DNA from: Vibrio sp. Of7-15
GTDB taxonomy: Bacteria > Pseudomonadota > Gammaproteobacteria > Enterobacterales > Vibrionaceae
Length of the DNA: 64,000 bases
NCBI RefSeq assembly: GCF_022347565.1
Contig: NZ_JAKRGH010000003.1
Span: forward strand, 62,001-126,000
Reading direction: 5' to 3'
The notes beneath the pieces were generated by a model. It was not told the origin of the DNA. It saw only the letters and a program-made list of their open reading frames with translations, and made no database searches. Position 1 is the first letter of the stretch. Each line of letters starts with the position of its first letter. The translations under genes and the position numbers were made by a program. Shown in pieces: positions 41,441-50,999 of the stretch.

Positions 41441-42934
41441 ATGACAAACCGTGTACCTATGTATTTGGAAGAGCAGTTCTATCAATCAGAAGCTAAAGAA
41501 TGGATAGAAGTGACTAACCCAGCCACTAATGATGTGATCGCAGAAGTACCATGCTCTACGGAGTCTGAAATAGACAGAGCGATTCATTACGCCAAACAAA
41601 CTTTTTCTACATGGAAGAATGTGCCAGTGCCTGAGCGGGCAAGGTTGATGCTCAACTACCAGCATTTATTGAAAGAAAACCACGATCAAATTGCCGAAGT
41701 GTTGTCGTTTGAAACCGGTAAAACTATTGCTGATGCAAAAGGGGATGTATGGCGAGGTATTGAGGTAGTCGAGCAAGCTGCCAATATTGCCAGCATGATG
41801 ATGGGAGAAACCGTAGAAAATGTGGCAAGTGAGATAGACTGTTACTCTTATATTCAGCCCCTTGGTGTCTGTTGCGGTATTACGCCGTTTAACTTTCCTG
41901 CCATGATCCCGTTGTGGATGTTTCCTATGGCTATCGCGTCGGGAAATACGTTTGTTTTAAAACCATCGGAGCAAGTGCCACTTACCGCTGTGCGTTTGGT
42001 GGAATTGTTTTATTTGGCAGGTGCACCAGAAGGGGTATTGCAACTGGTTCATGGTGGAAAATCGCAAGTGGACCAATTATTGATGGATAAACGAGTACGT
42101 ACGGTTTCGTTTGTGGGCTCTGTTCCGGTGGGCCAATACATTTATCAGCAAGGCACCAAGAACCTCAAACGTGTACAAGCCTTTGCTGGGGCTAAAAACC
42201 ACATGGTGATCATGCCTGATGCGAATAAAGAACAGGTCATCAACAATTTAGTGGGTTCTTCGGTGGGGGCAGCAGGCCAACGTTGTATGGCTATTTCTGT
42301 CGCTGTGTTTGTTGGTGATACCAAAGAGTGGATTCCAGATCTGAAAGCGGCCATGGAAAAAGTCCAACCCGGGGCATGGAATGACGACAATGCAGGTTAT
42401 GGCCCGCTTATTAGCCAACAAGCCAAACGAAGAGTGCTTGGGTTTATTGAAAGAGGTAAAAAAGAAGGTGCCAATTGTATTCTGGATGGCAGCGATTGTG
42501 TGGTGGAAGGCTACCCTAAAGGCAACTGGGTAGGGCCGACACTCTTTACGGGTGTGAACACCGACATGTCCATTTATAACGAAGAGATCTTTGGTCCAGT
42601 GCTGGTGACGTTAGAAGTGGACACGCTTGATGAAGCCATTGAGCTTGTGAACAACAACCCTTATGGCAACGGGACTTCTATTTTTACGGCTTGTGGTGCG
42701 GCTGCGCGAAAATACCAACATCAAATCGAAGTTGGCCAAGTAGGGATCAATGTTCCCGTACCTGTGCCATTGCCATTTTTCTCTTTTACGGGCTGGAAAG
42801 GCAGCTTTTATGGTGATCTACACGCTTATGGTAAGCAAGCGGTTCGTTTTTATACCGAGACGAAAACCGTGACATCCCGCTGGTTTGATGAAGACATTCC
42901 AACAGGGCCAAACATGACCATTCATTTGAGGTAG
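41441..42934 (+). CDS. mmsA: Methylmalonate-semialdehyde dehydrogenase (acylating)
   Basis: The 497-residue aldehyde dehydrogenase has the MMSDH signature [54 protein letters not shown] and the catalytic Cys282 in [17 protein letters not shown]. It converts methylmalonate semialdehyde to propionyl-CoA with NAD and CoA in valine degradation. It is 88 bp after the thiolase and 44 bp before the dehydrogenase. Confidence 0.95.
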   Translation: MTNRVPMYLEEQFYQSEAKEWIEVTNPATNDVIAEVPCSTESEIDRAIHYAKQTFSTWKNVPVPERARLMLNYQHLLKENHDQIAEVLSFETGKTIADAKGDVWRGIEVVEQAANIASMMMGETVENVASEIDCYSYIQPLGVCCGITPFNFPAMIPLWMFPMAIASGNTFVLKPSEQVPLTAVRLVELFYLAGAPEGVLQLVHGGKSQVDQLLMDKRVRTVSFVGSVPVGQYIYQQGTKNLKRVQAFAGAKNHMVIMPDANKEQVINNLVGSSVGAAGQRCMAISVAVFVGDTKEWIPDLKAAMEKVQPGAWNDDNAGYGPLISQQAKRRVLGFIERGKKEGANCILDGSDCVVEGYPKGNWVGPTLFTGVNTDMSIYNEEIFGPVLVTLEVDTLDEAIELVNNNPYGNGTSIFTACGAAARKYQHQIEVGQVGINVPVPVPLPFFSFTGWKGSFYGDLHAYGKQAVRFYTETKTVTSRWFDEDIPTGPNMTIHLR

Positions 42935-42978
42935 CTTGATTTGAAGTAACAAGGCTGGATTTCAAATAAGGAGTGAAT

Positions 42979-44133
42979 ATGGATTTTGACTTAAATGATG
43001 ATCAGTTGGCCTTTGCTGAAACGGCTCGCCAGTTTGCGACACAATCTTTAGCGCCTTATGCCGCTCAATGGGATGAAGAAGCCCTGTTTCCAAAGCAGAC
43101 CATTAAAGAAGCTGGTGAGCTTGGTTTTTTGGCACTTTATACACCGGAGCAGTATGGCGGTTTGGGGCTTAGTCGGTTGGATGCCGCCATTATTTTTGAA
43201 CAGCTGGCTATGGGGTGTACTGCAACGACGGCTTATTTAACCATTCATAATATGGCGACTTGGATGGTGGCCAGCTTTGCGAAAGAAGAGTTAGCCAGTG
43301 AGCTTGTTCCTAAATTAGTGACTGGTGATTTACTGGCTTCGTATTGTTTGACGGAGCCGAACGCAGGCTCTGATGCTGCGTCTCTTACCACAAGTGCTAC
43401 ACATGAAGGGGAAGAGTACGTACTGTCTGGCTCAAAAGTATTCATTTCAGGTGCAGGTGATACGGATGTATTAATTGTGATGGCAAGAACAGGAGGCTCA
43501 GGTGCTTCAGGAATTTCGGCGTTTGTGGTGCCAGCGGACAGTAAAGGAATCAGCTATGGTCGAAAAGAGCCGAAAATGGGGTGGAATTGCCAAGCAACAA
43601 GAACTGTAACACTGGATAAAGTGAAAGTGCCTGTAAAAAATTTACTCGGCAAAGAAGGTGAAGGTTTTAAGTTCGCCATGATGGGTTTAGATGGTGGGCG
43701 AGTGAACATTGCAACCTGCTCGGTGGGAACAGCTCAACAAGCTCTAAATCTTGCGACGCAATATTTGCATGATAGAAAACAGTTCGGGCAGCCGCTTTCT
43801 CAATTTCAAGGGCTACAATTTAAGCTGGCAGACATGGCAACTGAGTTAGTGGCAGCTAGGCAGATGGTACGGTTAGCAGCGTTCAAGCTTGATCAGAAAA
43901 ACAGCGAACGAACGACTTACTGTGCCATGGCGAAACGATTTGCGACTGATGTGGGTTTCCAAGTGTGTGACCAAGCTCTACAGATCTTTGGTGGTTATGG
44001 ATACATTAAAGAGTACCCGTTGGAGCGGTATTTCCGTGATGTTCGAGTTCATCAGATCTTAGAAGGCAGCAACGAAATCATGCGAGTTATTATTGCTCGG
44101 CGATTACTGACAGAAGGTACGGAGATCATGTAA
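42979..44133 (+). CDS. Acyl-CoA dehydrogenase, probably isobutyryl-/2-methylbutyryl-CoA
   Basis: I use the ATG at 42979 with TAAGGAG 5 nt upstream; the GTG at 42973 overlaps that site. The 384-residue flavoprotein has [61 protein letters not shown], and GGYGYIKEYPLERYFRDV. Position in a mms operon suggests isobutyryl-CoA (valine) or 2-methylbutyryl-CoA (isoleucine) as substrate. Its stop overlaps the next start by one base. Confidence 0.9.
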   Translation: MDFDLNDDQLAFAETARQFATQSLAPYAAQWDEEALFPKQTIKEAGELGFLALYTPEQYGGLGLSRLDAAIIFEQLAMGCTATTAYLTIHNMATWMVASFAKEELASELVPKLVTGDLLASYCLTEPNAGSDAASLTTSATHEGEEYVLSGSKVFISGAGDTDVLIVMARTGGSGASGISAFVVPADSKGISYGRKEPKMGWNCQATRTVTLDKVKVPVKNLLGKEGEGFKFAMMGLDGGRVNIATCSVGTAQQALNLATQYLHDRKQFGQPLSQFQGLQFKLADMATELVAARQMVRLAAFKLDQKNSERTTYCAMAKRFATDVGFQVCDQALQIFGGYGYIKEYPLERYFRDVRVHQILEGSNEIMRVIIARRLLTEGTEIM

Positions 44134-44975
44134 TGGCAAAATCCAGTAAAAAGTCTCAGAAAGGAAAGCAAGTTACGAAGTCGGCTCCTCCATTACCTCA
44201 TGCAGAAGGTTTACTGGTAGAAATGCATGATCATGTGGCAGTTATTACGATGAATAACCCACCAGCCAATACATGGACTGCTGAGAGTTTAATGGGTTTA
44301 ACTGCCTTAATAGAAGCGTTAAACAAAGACGCATCAGTTTATGCTTTAGTGATAACGGGGCAAGGCGAAAAATTCTTTTCAGCAGGGGCGGATCTTAATC
44401 TGTTTGCCAGTGGTGATAAAACCATCGCGGTAGAAATGGCACAAAAATTTGGCTTGGCATTTGAAACGCTTTCTAATTTTAGAGGGGTTTCCATTGCTGC
44501 CATTAACGGTTACGCCATGGGGGGCGGGTTAGAGGTGGCACTAGCCTGTGATATTCGTATCGCAGAAGAGCAAGCGGTGATGGCGTTACCGGAAGCGTCT
44601 GTTGGTTTATTGCCTTGTGCTGGTGGAACCCAACATCTAACTCGTATTGTCGGGGAGGGCTGGGCTAAACGGATGATCTTGTGCGGTGAACGAGTAAATG
44701 CAGATGTCGCGAAAACATTAAACTTAGTTGAAGAGGTCGTCGATAAAGGGGAAAGCTTTTCTTCGGCGATGGCATTAGCAAATAAAGTCGCTAATCAATC
44801 ACCTCCGGCGGTCACTGTATGTAAGCAGCTTATCCAGCAAACTCGCACTGCACCCATGCATCATGGACTAAGGATGGAGCGAGAGCTGTTTGTAGGTTTG
44901 TTTGACACGAAAGATCAAGCTGAAGGAGTAAATGCCTTTTTAGAAAAACGACAGCCAGAATGGAAAAACAAATAG
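44133..44975 (+). CDS. Enoyl-CoA hydratase
   Basis: The 280-residue crotonase-fold protein overlaps the previous stop (TAATG). It has an unusual basic N-terminus (residues 1-20, rich in Lys/Ser) before the standard domain: GEKFFSAGADLN, AAINGYAMGGGLEVALACDI, LPEASVGLLPCAGGTQHL with a catalytic Glu. It would hydrate methacrylyl-CoA or tiglyl-CoA in valine/isoleucine degradation. The Lys-rich extension may be unstructured; its role is unknown. Confidence 0.9.
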   Translation: MAKSSKKSQKGKQVTKSAPPLPHAEGLLVEMHDHVAVITMNNPPANTWTAESLMGLTALIEALNKDASVYALVITGQGEKFFSAGADLNLFASGDKTIAVEMAQKFGLAFETLSNFRGVSIAAINGYAMGGGLEVALACDIRIAEEQAVMALPEASVGLLPCAGGTQHLTRIVGEGWAKRMILCGERVNADVAKTLNLVEEVVDKGESFSSAMALANKVANQSPPAVTVCKQLIQQTRTAPMHHGLRMERELFVGLFDTKDQAEGVNAFLEKRQPEWKNK

Positions 44976-45030
44976 CGCATAGATAAGACATGATTATGAT
45001 GACGTATTACAACAATAAGAAGGAAGTCTT

Positions 45031-46179
45031 ATGTCGGGAACGGTTAACTTTTCAGAGTTAGAATGCATGGATGGTCATAAGGTTGGCATAGCAGAGCTCG
45101 ATAATCCGGCTTCTTTAAATGCTCTGTCTTTAACCATGCTTGAAAAGCTCAAGCACCAATTAAAAGAGTGGCAAGGAGACCCTAAATTTGTTTGTGTTGT
45201 GCTAAAAGCAACGGGAGAAAAGGCTTTCTGTGCAGGTGGCGATATTCGTTCTATGTACCAAGTGATGTCGGAAGCCAAGTCTGATGAGCAGATCAAAACC
45301 CAGCTTACTCATTACTTTACAGTGGAATATGAATGTGACTATTTAATTCATACCTTCGAAAAGCCCATTATTGTGTGGGGGCACGGTATTGTGATGGGTG
45401 GTGGCATTGGTTTGTTTGTTGGAGCCAGTCATCGTGTGATTACGCCGGCAACCCGCTTGGCTATGCCAGAAATAACCATAGGTTTGTACCCAGATGTTGG
45501 CGGGACGTGGTTTTTAAATCAATTGCCAGAAGGGGTTGGTTTGTTTCTAGGTCTAACAGGGGCAAGATTGAACGCCACCGATGTGCAGCAGCTCGGGCTA
45601 GCTGAACATATGGTTTCTCCGGATACCTACCAAAACTTACTTAATTTATTACAGCGTAATGCATGGGTAGGTGGTGATCAACTCGGCGATCTTAGTAGCG
45701 ATTTAGACCACATACGAGTAACAGAGTTATTAATTGCTTTGGAAGAGCAAAACCCTGTTGAGCTCCCTTCTTCTCAGATAATGCCGTTTTTAGAGCAAAT
45801 TCAAGCAGCAGGATCAGCCGATAGTTTAAGTGGTGTGTATAACAACATTCAGCAAATAGCAGGCACAGAACCATGGTTGAAAAACGCAAAAGATAACTTA
45901 TCAAAAGGCAGCCCAATATCGGCTCATATTTGCTACCGACAAATGACGCAATATCAAGAATCCAGCTTGGCAGAGGCGTTTCAGATTGAGCTTACCTTAT
46001 CGGTAAAAAGTGGCTTGTTTGGTGAATTTAAAGAAGGGGTGAGAGCCTTACTTATCGATAAATGTGGAGATCCCAACTGGAAATACAGCAGCATAGAAGA
46101 GGTAGATGTCAGCGATATCGATGATCTGTTTACTTCTCTGTGGCCAAGTGAATTTCACCCTTTGCAACATCTTCAATAA
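45031..46179 (+). CDS. 3-hydroxyisobutyryl-CoA hydrolase
   Basis: The 382-residue crotonase-superfamily hydrolase is longer than a hydratase and has GEKAFCAGGDIRSMYQVM, GHGIVMGGGIGLFVGASHRV, AMPEITIGLYPDVGGTWFL and SVKSGLFGEFKEGVRALLID, all typical for HIBCH. It removes CoA from 3-hydroxyisobutyryl-CoA, which commits valine carbon to free hydroxyisobutyrate. AGAAGGAAG precedes the ATG. Confidence 0.93.
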   Translation: MSGTVNFSELECMDGHKVGIAELDNPASLNALSLTMLEKLKHQLKEWQGDPKFVCVVLKATGEKAFCAGGDIRSMYQVMSEAKSDEQIKTQLTHYFTVEYECDYLIHTFEKPIIVWGHGIVMGGGIGLFVGASHRVITPATRLAMPEITIGLYPDVGGTWFLNQLPEGVGLFLGLTGARLNATDVQQLGLAEHMVSPDTYQNLLNLLQRNAWVGGDQLGDLSSDLDHIRVTELLIALEEQNPVELPSSQIMPFLEQIQAAGSADSLSGVYNNIQQIAGTEPWLKNAKDNLSKGSPISAHICYRQMTQYQESSLAEAFQIELTLSVKSGLFGEFKEGVRALLIDKCGDPNWKYSSIEEVDVSDIDDLFTSLWPSEFHPLQHLQ

Positions 46180-46215
46180 TAAATCTAATATTCAAGGTTA
46201 AAAGGAGAGTTGAAC

Positions 46216-47112
46216 ATGGAAACAGTCGCGTTTATTGGTTTAGGTAATATGGGCGCTCCAATGGCCATTAATTTGCTAAAAGCGGGTTATCAAGTCAATG
46301 TGTTTGATTTGAATCCTAAAGCGATAGAAAAAGTTGCAGAGCACGGGGCGATTGCGTGTTCAGATCTGACTTCTGTTGTCGATAAAGTGAGTATTGTGCT
46401 GACGATGTTACCGGCGGGTCAGCATGTTCGCCAAGTGTATTTAGATAACGACGATGGTCCCGGAGTTTTCTCTTTAATCGATGATAAGACCTTTATTATC
46501 GACTCTTCCACTATCGATCCTGCTACAGCAAAACAAATGGCTCACGAAGCTTGTAAACGTGGTATCGGGTTTGTAGATGCACCTGTTTCAGGCGGTGTTG
46601 CTGGAGCTGCCGCGGGCACATTAACGTTTATCGTTGGTGGCTCAGAAGGCGATTTTTCACAAGCAAAACCGATTTTAGAGGTCATGGGGAAAAATGTTTT
46701 TCATGCCGGAGAAGCAGGAGCAGGGCAGCTTGCAAAAATCTGTAATAACATCATGCTTGCGACCCTAATGGTGGGGACTTGTGAAGCACTAAATCTTGGT
46801 ATAGATCATGGGCTTGATCCAAAAGTCTTGACGAACATTATGCTGCAAAGTTCAGGGAAAAATTGGGCTTTAGAAGTCTACAATCCGTGCCCTGGGATCA
46901 TGGAGAATGTGCCCTCTAGTAATGACTATCGTGGTGGATTTATGGGCAAATTAATGGTGAAGGATCTAGGCTTAGCCATGGAGGCTGCAATTCAAAGTCA
47001 GTCATCGATTCCGATGGGAACACTGGCAAGGAATTTGTACGCCATACACAATTCAAACGGAAATGAAGAGCGGGATTTTTCAAGTCTGTTTGAATTTTTC
47101 AGCCATAAATAG
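46216..47112 (+). CDS. mmsB: 3-hydroxyisobutyrate dehydrogenase
   Basis: I use ATG 46216 with AAAGGAGAG upstream, not the TTG at 46210. The 298-residue protein has the NAD site FIGLGNMGAPMAINLLKAG, the substrate motif DAPVSGGVAGAAAGTLTFIV and the catalytic Lys in GAGQLAKICNNIML. It oxidises 3-hydroxyisobutyrate to methylmalonate semialdehyde, feeding MmsA. Confidence 0.95.
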   Translation: METVAFIGLGNMGAPMAINLLKAGYQVNVFDLNPKAIEKVAEHGAIACSDLTSVVDKVSIVLTMLPAGQHVRQVYLDNDDGPGVFSLIDDKTFIIDSSTIDPATAKQMAHEACKRGIGFVDAPVSGGVAGAAAGTLTFIVGGSEGDFSQAKPILEVMGKNVFHAGEAGAGQLAKICNNIMLATLMVGTCEALNLGIDHGLDPKVLTNIMLQSSGKNWALEVYNPCPGIMENVPSSNDYRGGFMGKLMVKDLGLAMEAAIQSQSSIPMGTLARNLYAIHNSNGNEERDFSSLFEFFSHK

Positions 47113-47126
47113 GATGTAAACGCGGT

Positions 47127-47885
47127 ATGGAAGTAAAAAACGGAGTATTTGCCATTACAGGGGCAGGTCAAGGGTTAGGCCGAGAAATGGCGATAACACT
47201 GGCGAAATTAGGGGCTCAAGTCGCATTAATTGATTTGAATGAAGAAGGCTTATTGGAAACCTCGACTTTGTGTCATGAAGAGGGCGTTAAGGCCGTCATG
47301 TATTGCATGGATGTGAGTGATGAAGAAGCAGTTGTAAACGTTTTTCAGCGGATTGTTCATGATTTTGGTCACCTTGATGGACTGATCAACAATGCTGGCT
47401 TATTGCGCGATGGAATGTTAGTGAAAGTGAAAAACGATGAAGTGACTAAAATGTCGTTGGATCATTTTCAAGCAGTGATGGATGTGAATGTCACTGGAAC
47501 GTTTTTATGTGGTCGTGAAGCGGCAGTGAGAATGATTGAAACCGGAAGGCATGGAGTCATCATTAATATTTCCAGTGTTTCTCGGGCTGGTAACATGGGG
47601 CAGACCAATTATTCTGCGTCTAAGGCAGCGGTTGCCACGATGGCAGTATGCTGGGCAAAAGAACTTGGTCGTTATGGTATACGCGCAGCAGCAATTGCTC
47701 CCGGTGTAATTAAAACAGCTATGACAGACGGTATGAAGCCAGAAGCTCGTGAGCGTTTAAAACAAATGGTGCCATTGGGCCGTTTGGGTGAAGCACAAGA
47801 GATTGCACAGAGTGTGCGATTTATTATTGAAAATGATTATTACACAGGGCGGGTGTTAGAAACGGATGGAGGGATTCGTTTATAA
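47127..47885 (+). CDS. Short-chain dehydrogenase/reductase, probable 3-hydroxyacyl-CoA dehydrogenase
   Basis: The 252-residue SDR has the cofactor site TGAGQGLGREMAI, NNAGLLRDGM, and the catalytic Ser-Tyr-Lys in NISSVSRAGNMGQTNYSASKAA. It is last in the operon, 14 bp after mmsB. By position it may oxidise 2-methyl-3-hydroxybutyryl-CoA in isoleucine degradation; a 3-ketoacyl reductase activity cannot be excluded. Confidence 0.88.
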   Translation: MEVKNGVFAITGAGQGLGREMAITLAKLGAQVALIDLNEEGLLETSTLCHEEGVKAVMYCMDVSDEEAVVNVFQRIVHDFGHLDGLINNAGLLRDGMLVKVKNDEVTKMSLDHFQAVMDVNVTGTFLCGREAAVRMIETGRHGVIINISSVSRAGNMGQTNYSASKAAVATMAVCWAKELGRYGIRAAAIAPGVIKTAMTDGMKPEARERLKQMVPLGRLGEAQEIAQSVRFIIENDYYTGRVLETDGGIRL

Positions 47886-47904
47886 CGAAGCTTAAGTGTA
47901 TCTG

Positions 47905-47950
47905 TGAGCGGACTTCATTATTTCACGATGTAGGTAATGAATTCCGCTCA
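47905..47950. terminator. Hairpin at the end of the mms operon
   Basis: TGAGCGGACTTCATTA (47905-47920) pairs with TAATGAATTCCGCTCA (47935-47950) with one mismatch and a 14-nt loop, between convergent genes. There is no T run, so efficiency is uncertain. Confidence 0.6.
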
Positions 47951-47973
47951 GCCATATGACTGTGTTGGAAATC

Positions 47974-48150
47974 TTAGTCTTTGTTTTGATCTCTTAAGGC
48001 CATTTCGGCTAGATTGAATTGACGAACATCTTGTTTTGCGTAGTCGTTACATTTTTCGCAGGAGTGGTGCTTAATACCATCACAGTAGTTTAACTGTAGA
48101 ACCATCGCTGGTTGATGACACCAATCACAAATACCTTCAATGCTAAACAT
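47974..48150 (-). CDS. Small zinc-ribbon-like protein (58 residues)
   Basis: A 58-codon frame starts at the ATG (MFSIEGICDWCHQPAMVLQ) with GAGAGG 7 nt upstream and ends in TAA. It has two CxxC pairs, CDWC and CEKC, about 20 residues apart, together with His residues (IKHHSCEKC), which would bind one zinc. The codon pattern and ribosome site argue for a real gene. No function is known to me; it stands alone. Confidence 0.75.
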   Translation of the reverse strand: MFSIEGICDWCHQPAMVLQLNYCDGIKHHSCEKCNDYAKQDVRQFNLAEMALRDQNKD

Positions 48151-48330
48151 AATTTGCCTCTCTTCTATTATATTTTCTCTTGTCTGTTAAGGCGTTATGG
48201 TTAACAAACACGGCCAGTCTATAGGGTGGATATGACAATTAAATCGCAATTTTATGGAACAATTATGATTTAAGCCAAGTTAGACAGGCGGCAGAACCGT
48301 AACAAATGAAAGGCATTTTGCAACTGTTAG

Positions 48331-48519
48331 TTACTTTTTTTGATGTCTATCCGACACTTTATTTTTACGCAAAGGTTTGCTTTTTGTTAATTTTTTGTAT
48401 TCTCGCCGCAAAAGTAAGATAAAAGCAATAGCACCAACTATTGCTCCGATAATGTAAATCCCCCCGATAGTATTGCATAGCCAGTCGGGGTTACAGGGCA
48501 TGTAAATTTCAATGTCCAT
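48331..48519 (-). CDS. Small single-helix membrane protein
   Basis: The 62-residue product has one clear helix (GGIYIIGAIVGAIAFILLL) followed by a strongly basic tail (RREYKKL, KPLRKNK), which by the positive-inside rule would be cytoplasmic. Two Cys flank Pro/Asp/Trp in the N-terminal part (PCNPDWLC). AAAGGA lies about 15 nt before the ATG, rather far. Probably real, function unknown. Confidence 0.5.
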   Translation of the reverse strand: MDIEIYMPCNPDWLCNTIGGIYIIGAIVGAIAFILLLRREYKKLTKSKPLRKNKVSDRHQKK

Positions 48520-48638
48520 TCGGTTAACCCATGTCCTTTATTTTTTATACTGAATAGACAGACCTGAAGAAGCTTTGGTTATTGCAAGATGTTTGAAATC
48601 TTTCCTTAGCATCATAAAGAACCAGTAGGTATGTCGTT

Positions 48639-49562
48639 TTAAACAGTGAGCTTTTTAAGATCTGCGAGTGTTTCTCGTAATCGGCGTTGATCGGGCGCTA
48701 AGCAGAGTGCTTTTATGTGGTATGGCAGGGCTCTTAATGGCTTTTGTCTCGCAAGCCAAAATTCGGCTTTACCCACACTAAGGCCCACACTTGCTATGCG
48801 TTTTGCCCATGTTTTCACATTCTCTTTACTGTGTCGGCGTTGAATCATTTCAATGGCTTTTAATCTCGCGTCATCTTTGCTGGTTTCGGAGCCTGCGTGG
48901 ACTAGGTATTGAGTATGGCAGCGTTCGGTTAGGGAAAATTTTCCAATATTTGCTAGTTTTAGCCATAGGTCCCAATCTTCTGCGGAAGGTAAATTAGGAT
49001 CAAATAACCCAACACGAAGCAGAGCGTCTTTACGACATACAACAGTGGAAGTGCCAATCACATTTTCTGCAAATATTTGGCTCTTAGCGTTAATTAATAT
49101 TCTAAAGTCGGGGTCTTTCGTAAGTTGTTTAGCAAATTGTGGCCAAGAGCTAAAGCAGGTATGACCAAATTTACCATCATTATAAACATGGCGATAATCT
49201 GTAAAGCTCAACACAACATCGGGGTTGCGTTGCATATAGGTGAGTTGTTTTAGTAGTTTACCTGACTGCCATGTGTCGTCGGCATCAAGAAAAGCGATGT
49301 ATGTGCCTGTGGCTGCTTTGATGGCTTCATTACGCGCTTTAGCAGGTCCAACACCAGGTAGATTGAGCACTTTTAAATTGGGGTAAATCACCTTATGTGT
49401 TTCCAACCATTCCTGTGTGCCATCATTTGAGTTGTCGTTAGCAACGATAATTTCCACTTCTTTAATATGTTGCCCTTGAATGGAAAGCAGTGCTTTGGGT
49501 AAATATTGGATCGCATTGTGAGAAGGAATGATAACGCTGCAATCTGGAACAAAATAGTTCAT
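48639..49562 (-). CDS. Glycosyltransferase family 2
   Basis: I start at MNYFVPDCSVIIPSHN (ATG 49562, GAGGTG upstream); the ATG at 49574 overlaps the ribosome site. The 307-residue protein has the GT-A core: nucleotide-binding VIIPSHN and DNSNDGTQEWL, and FLDADDTW with the metal-binding DxD. It transfers sugar onto an acceptor in polysaccharide synthesis. It is divergent from the other glycosyltransferases. Confidence 0.88.
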   Translation of the reverse strand: MNYFVPDCSVIIPSHNAIQYLPKALLSIQGQHIKEVEIIVANDNSNDGTQEWLETHKVIYPNLKVLNLPGVGPAKARNEAIKAATGTYIAFLDADDTWQSGKLLKQLTYMQRNPDVVLSFTDYRHVYNDGKFGHTCFSSWPQFAKQLTKDPDFRILINAKSQIFAENVIGTSTVVCRKDALLRVGLFDPNLPSAEDWDLWLKLANIGKFSLTERCHTQYLVHAGSETSKDDARLKAIEMIQRRHSKENVKTWAKRIASVGLSVGKAEFWLARQKPLRALPYHIKALCLAPDQRRLRETLADLKKLTV

Positions 49563-49698
49563 ATAGCACCTCATAGACGAACGGGGTTAGGTTCCGCGTA
49601 GCAAAATTTATTCCCTGTTATGAAGTATAGGTATTTTCGATAGCAGTAATTTAAGCTGGAATATTAATTGCTTTGATGGTGTTCATAGCAGTGAATAA

Positions 49699-50886
49699 AT
49701 GGACATGAATATGAGAAAAATAGCGTATGTTTTATCGAGCTTTCCGGTGCTGTCTGAGACTTTTGTTGGTACGGAGATACGAGCAATGGAACGTTGTGGT
49801 CATGAAGTCACGCCATTTGCACTTGCTGATGATCAAGTGGAATATCAATGCCATGATGAACCTTTAAGACGTAGAGCTATTTATCTTAACACCTATCACA
49901 TGAATTCGAATCTTAAAGGTTTGTTTTGCCTTAAAAAAAGCTTCATCAGTGGTCTTATCTTCGCTTTTAAACAAAAAGGGTTACGATTTCATTCGTTAAT
50001 TTGGTCGGGATTAAAGTTGGCTTATTTGGCCAAGCAGCAAGGATGTAATCATTTTCATGCTCATTTTGCTCAGCATACAGCAGCAATCGCTATTGTCGCC
50101 GCCCGCTTTTGTGGGGCCAGTGTATCATTTGTGGGCCATGGTTATGATGTGTATGCGTCCCCAGCGGATTTACGTTTGAAATTAGAATCTGTGGATTTTT
50201 CCGTTGCAGTTTGCAAAGACATGTTGTTGGATTTCAAAAAACAGTCACCGCATGCGAATGTGGAATTAATTTATTGTGGCATTGAAGCCAATCGCTTTCC
50301 TTTGTCTTCTAAGGCATATAACAAACAAGGTAGGCTTATTTTTGTCGGGCGATTATGTGAAACGAAAGGAGTAGATAACCTTATATATGCGCTATGTTTG
50401 ATTAAGGAAGCACAACGACCTCACTTAGATATTGTGGGCGATGGTGTTTTGAAAAGTCAGCTTCAAGAGATATGTAGGGAGTTAAATCTTGAAAAATGGG
50501 TAAACTTTCTCGGCTCAAAGCAATCGACGTGGTTAAGTCAGCACAGTTGTGAATATTCTGCACTGGTGATGCCTTTTCGAATGGCCACTAATGGTGATCG
50601 TGATACAGGGCCTGTGATAATTAAGGAAGCGATGTCGATGGGGCTACCAATTATCACTACTTATTTTATGGGCTGTAAAGAAATGCTAACGGAAGAGTGT
50701 GCCATTCGTATTGAACCCGACAATATTAAATCTTTAGCTCAAGCAATATTACAGTTAAAGGGAATGGAAAAACATGAAATAGACATAATGACGACATGTT
50801 CATACCATCGTGTTAATCAATTATTCACATCGGATATTCAAGCTAAAAAACTTTCTAATACCATTGAAGACAATATATCTATTTAG
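49699..50886 (+). CDS. Glycosyltransferase family 4
   Basis: The 395-residue GT-B enzyme has the N-terminal signature AYVLSSFPVLSETFVGTEIR, FVGHGYDVYASPADLR, and the C-terminal nucleotide-sugar domain with LIFVGRLCETKGVDNLI, HLDIVGDGVLKSQL and AMSMGLPIITTYFMGCKEM. It is a retaining transferase of the colanic-acid/WcaL-like type by appearance. Three ATGs lie close together at the start (49699, 49705, 49711), with no strong ribosome site to decide. Confidence 0.88.
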   Translation: MDMNMRKIAYVLSSFPVLSETFVGTEIRAMERCGHEVTPFALADDQVEYQCHDEPLRRRAIYLNTYHMNSNLKGLFCLKKSFISGLIFAFKQKGLRFHSLIWSGLKLAYLAKQQGCNHFHAHFAQHTAAIAIVAARFCGASVSFVGHGYDVYASPADLRLKLESVDFSVAVCKDMLLDFKKQSPHANVELIYCGIEANRFPLSSKAYNKQGRLIFVGRLCETKGVDNLIYALCLIKEAQRPHLDIVGDGVLKSQLQEICRELNLEKWVNFLGSKQSTWLSQHSCEYSALVMPFRMATNGDRDTGPVIIKEAMSMGLPIITTYFMGCKEMLTEECAIRIEPDNIKSLAQAILQLKGMEKHEIDIMTTCSYHRVNQLFTSDIQAKKLSNTIEDNISI

Positions 50887-50999
50887 TTTAGATGAACTTG
50901 TTCTAATCTGAGGGAATAGTTAAATTAACTGATGTATTTTAAATCCTTAATCTAAACAGTCTTTGTTTATCATATTTTCGAATAAATTTAGGGGGCAAA

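Larger units (their letters stand above)
47886..48330. other. Region after the mms operon with terminator and small zinc-ribbon gene
   Basis: It contains the hairpin 47905-47950 and the 58-residue gene 47974-48150, both listed separately. The remaining 180 bp (48151-48330) are AT rich and hold presumably the promoter of that gene; I saw no further frame or structured RNA. Confidence 0.6.
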
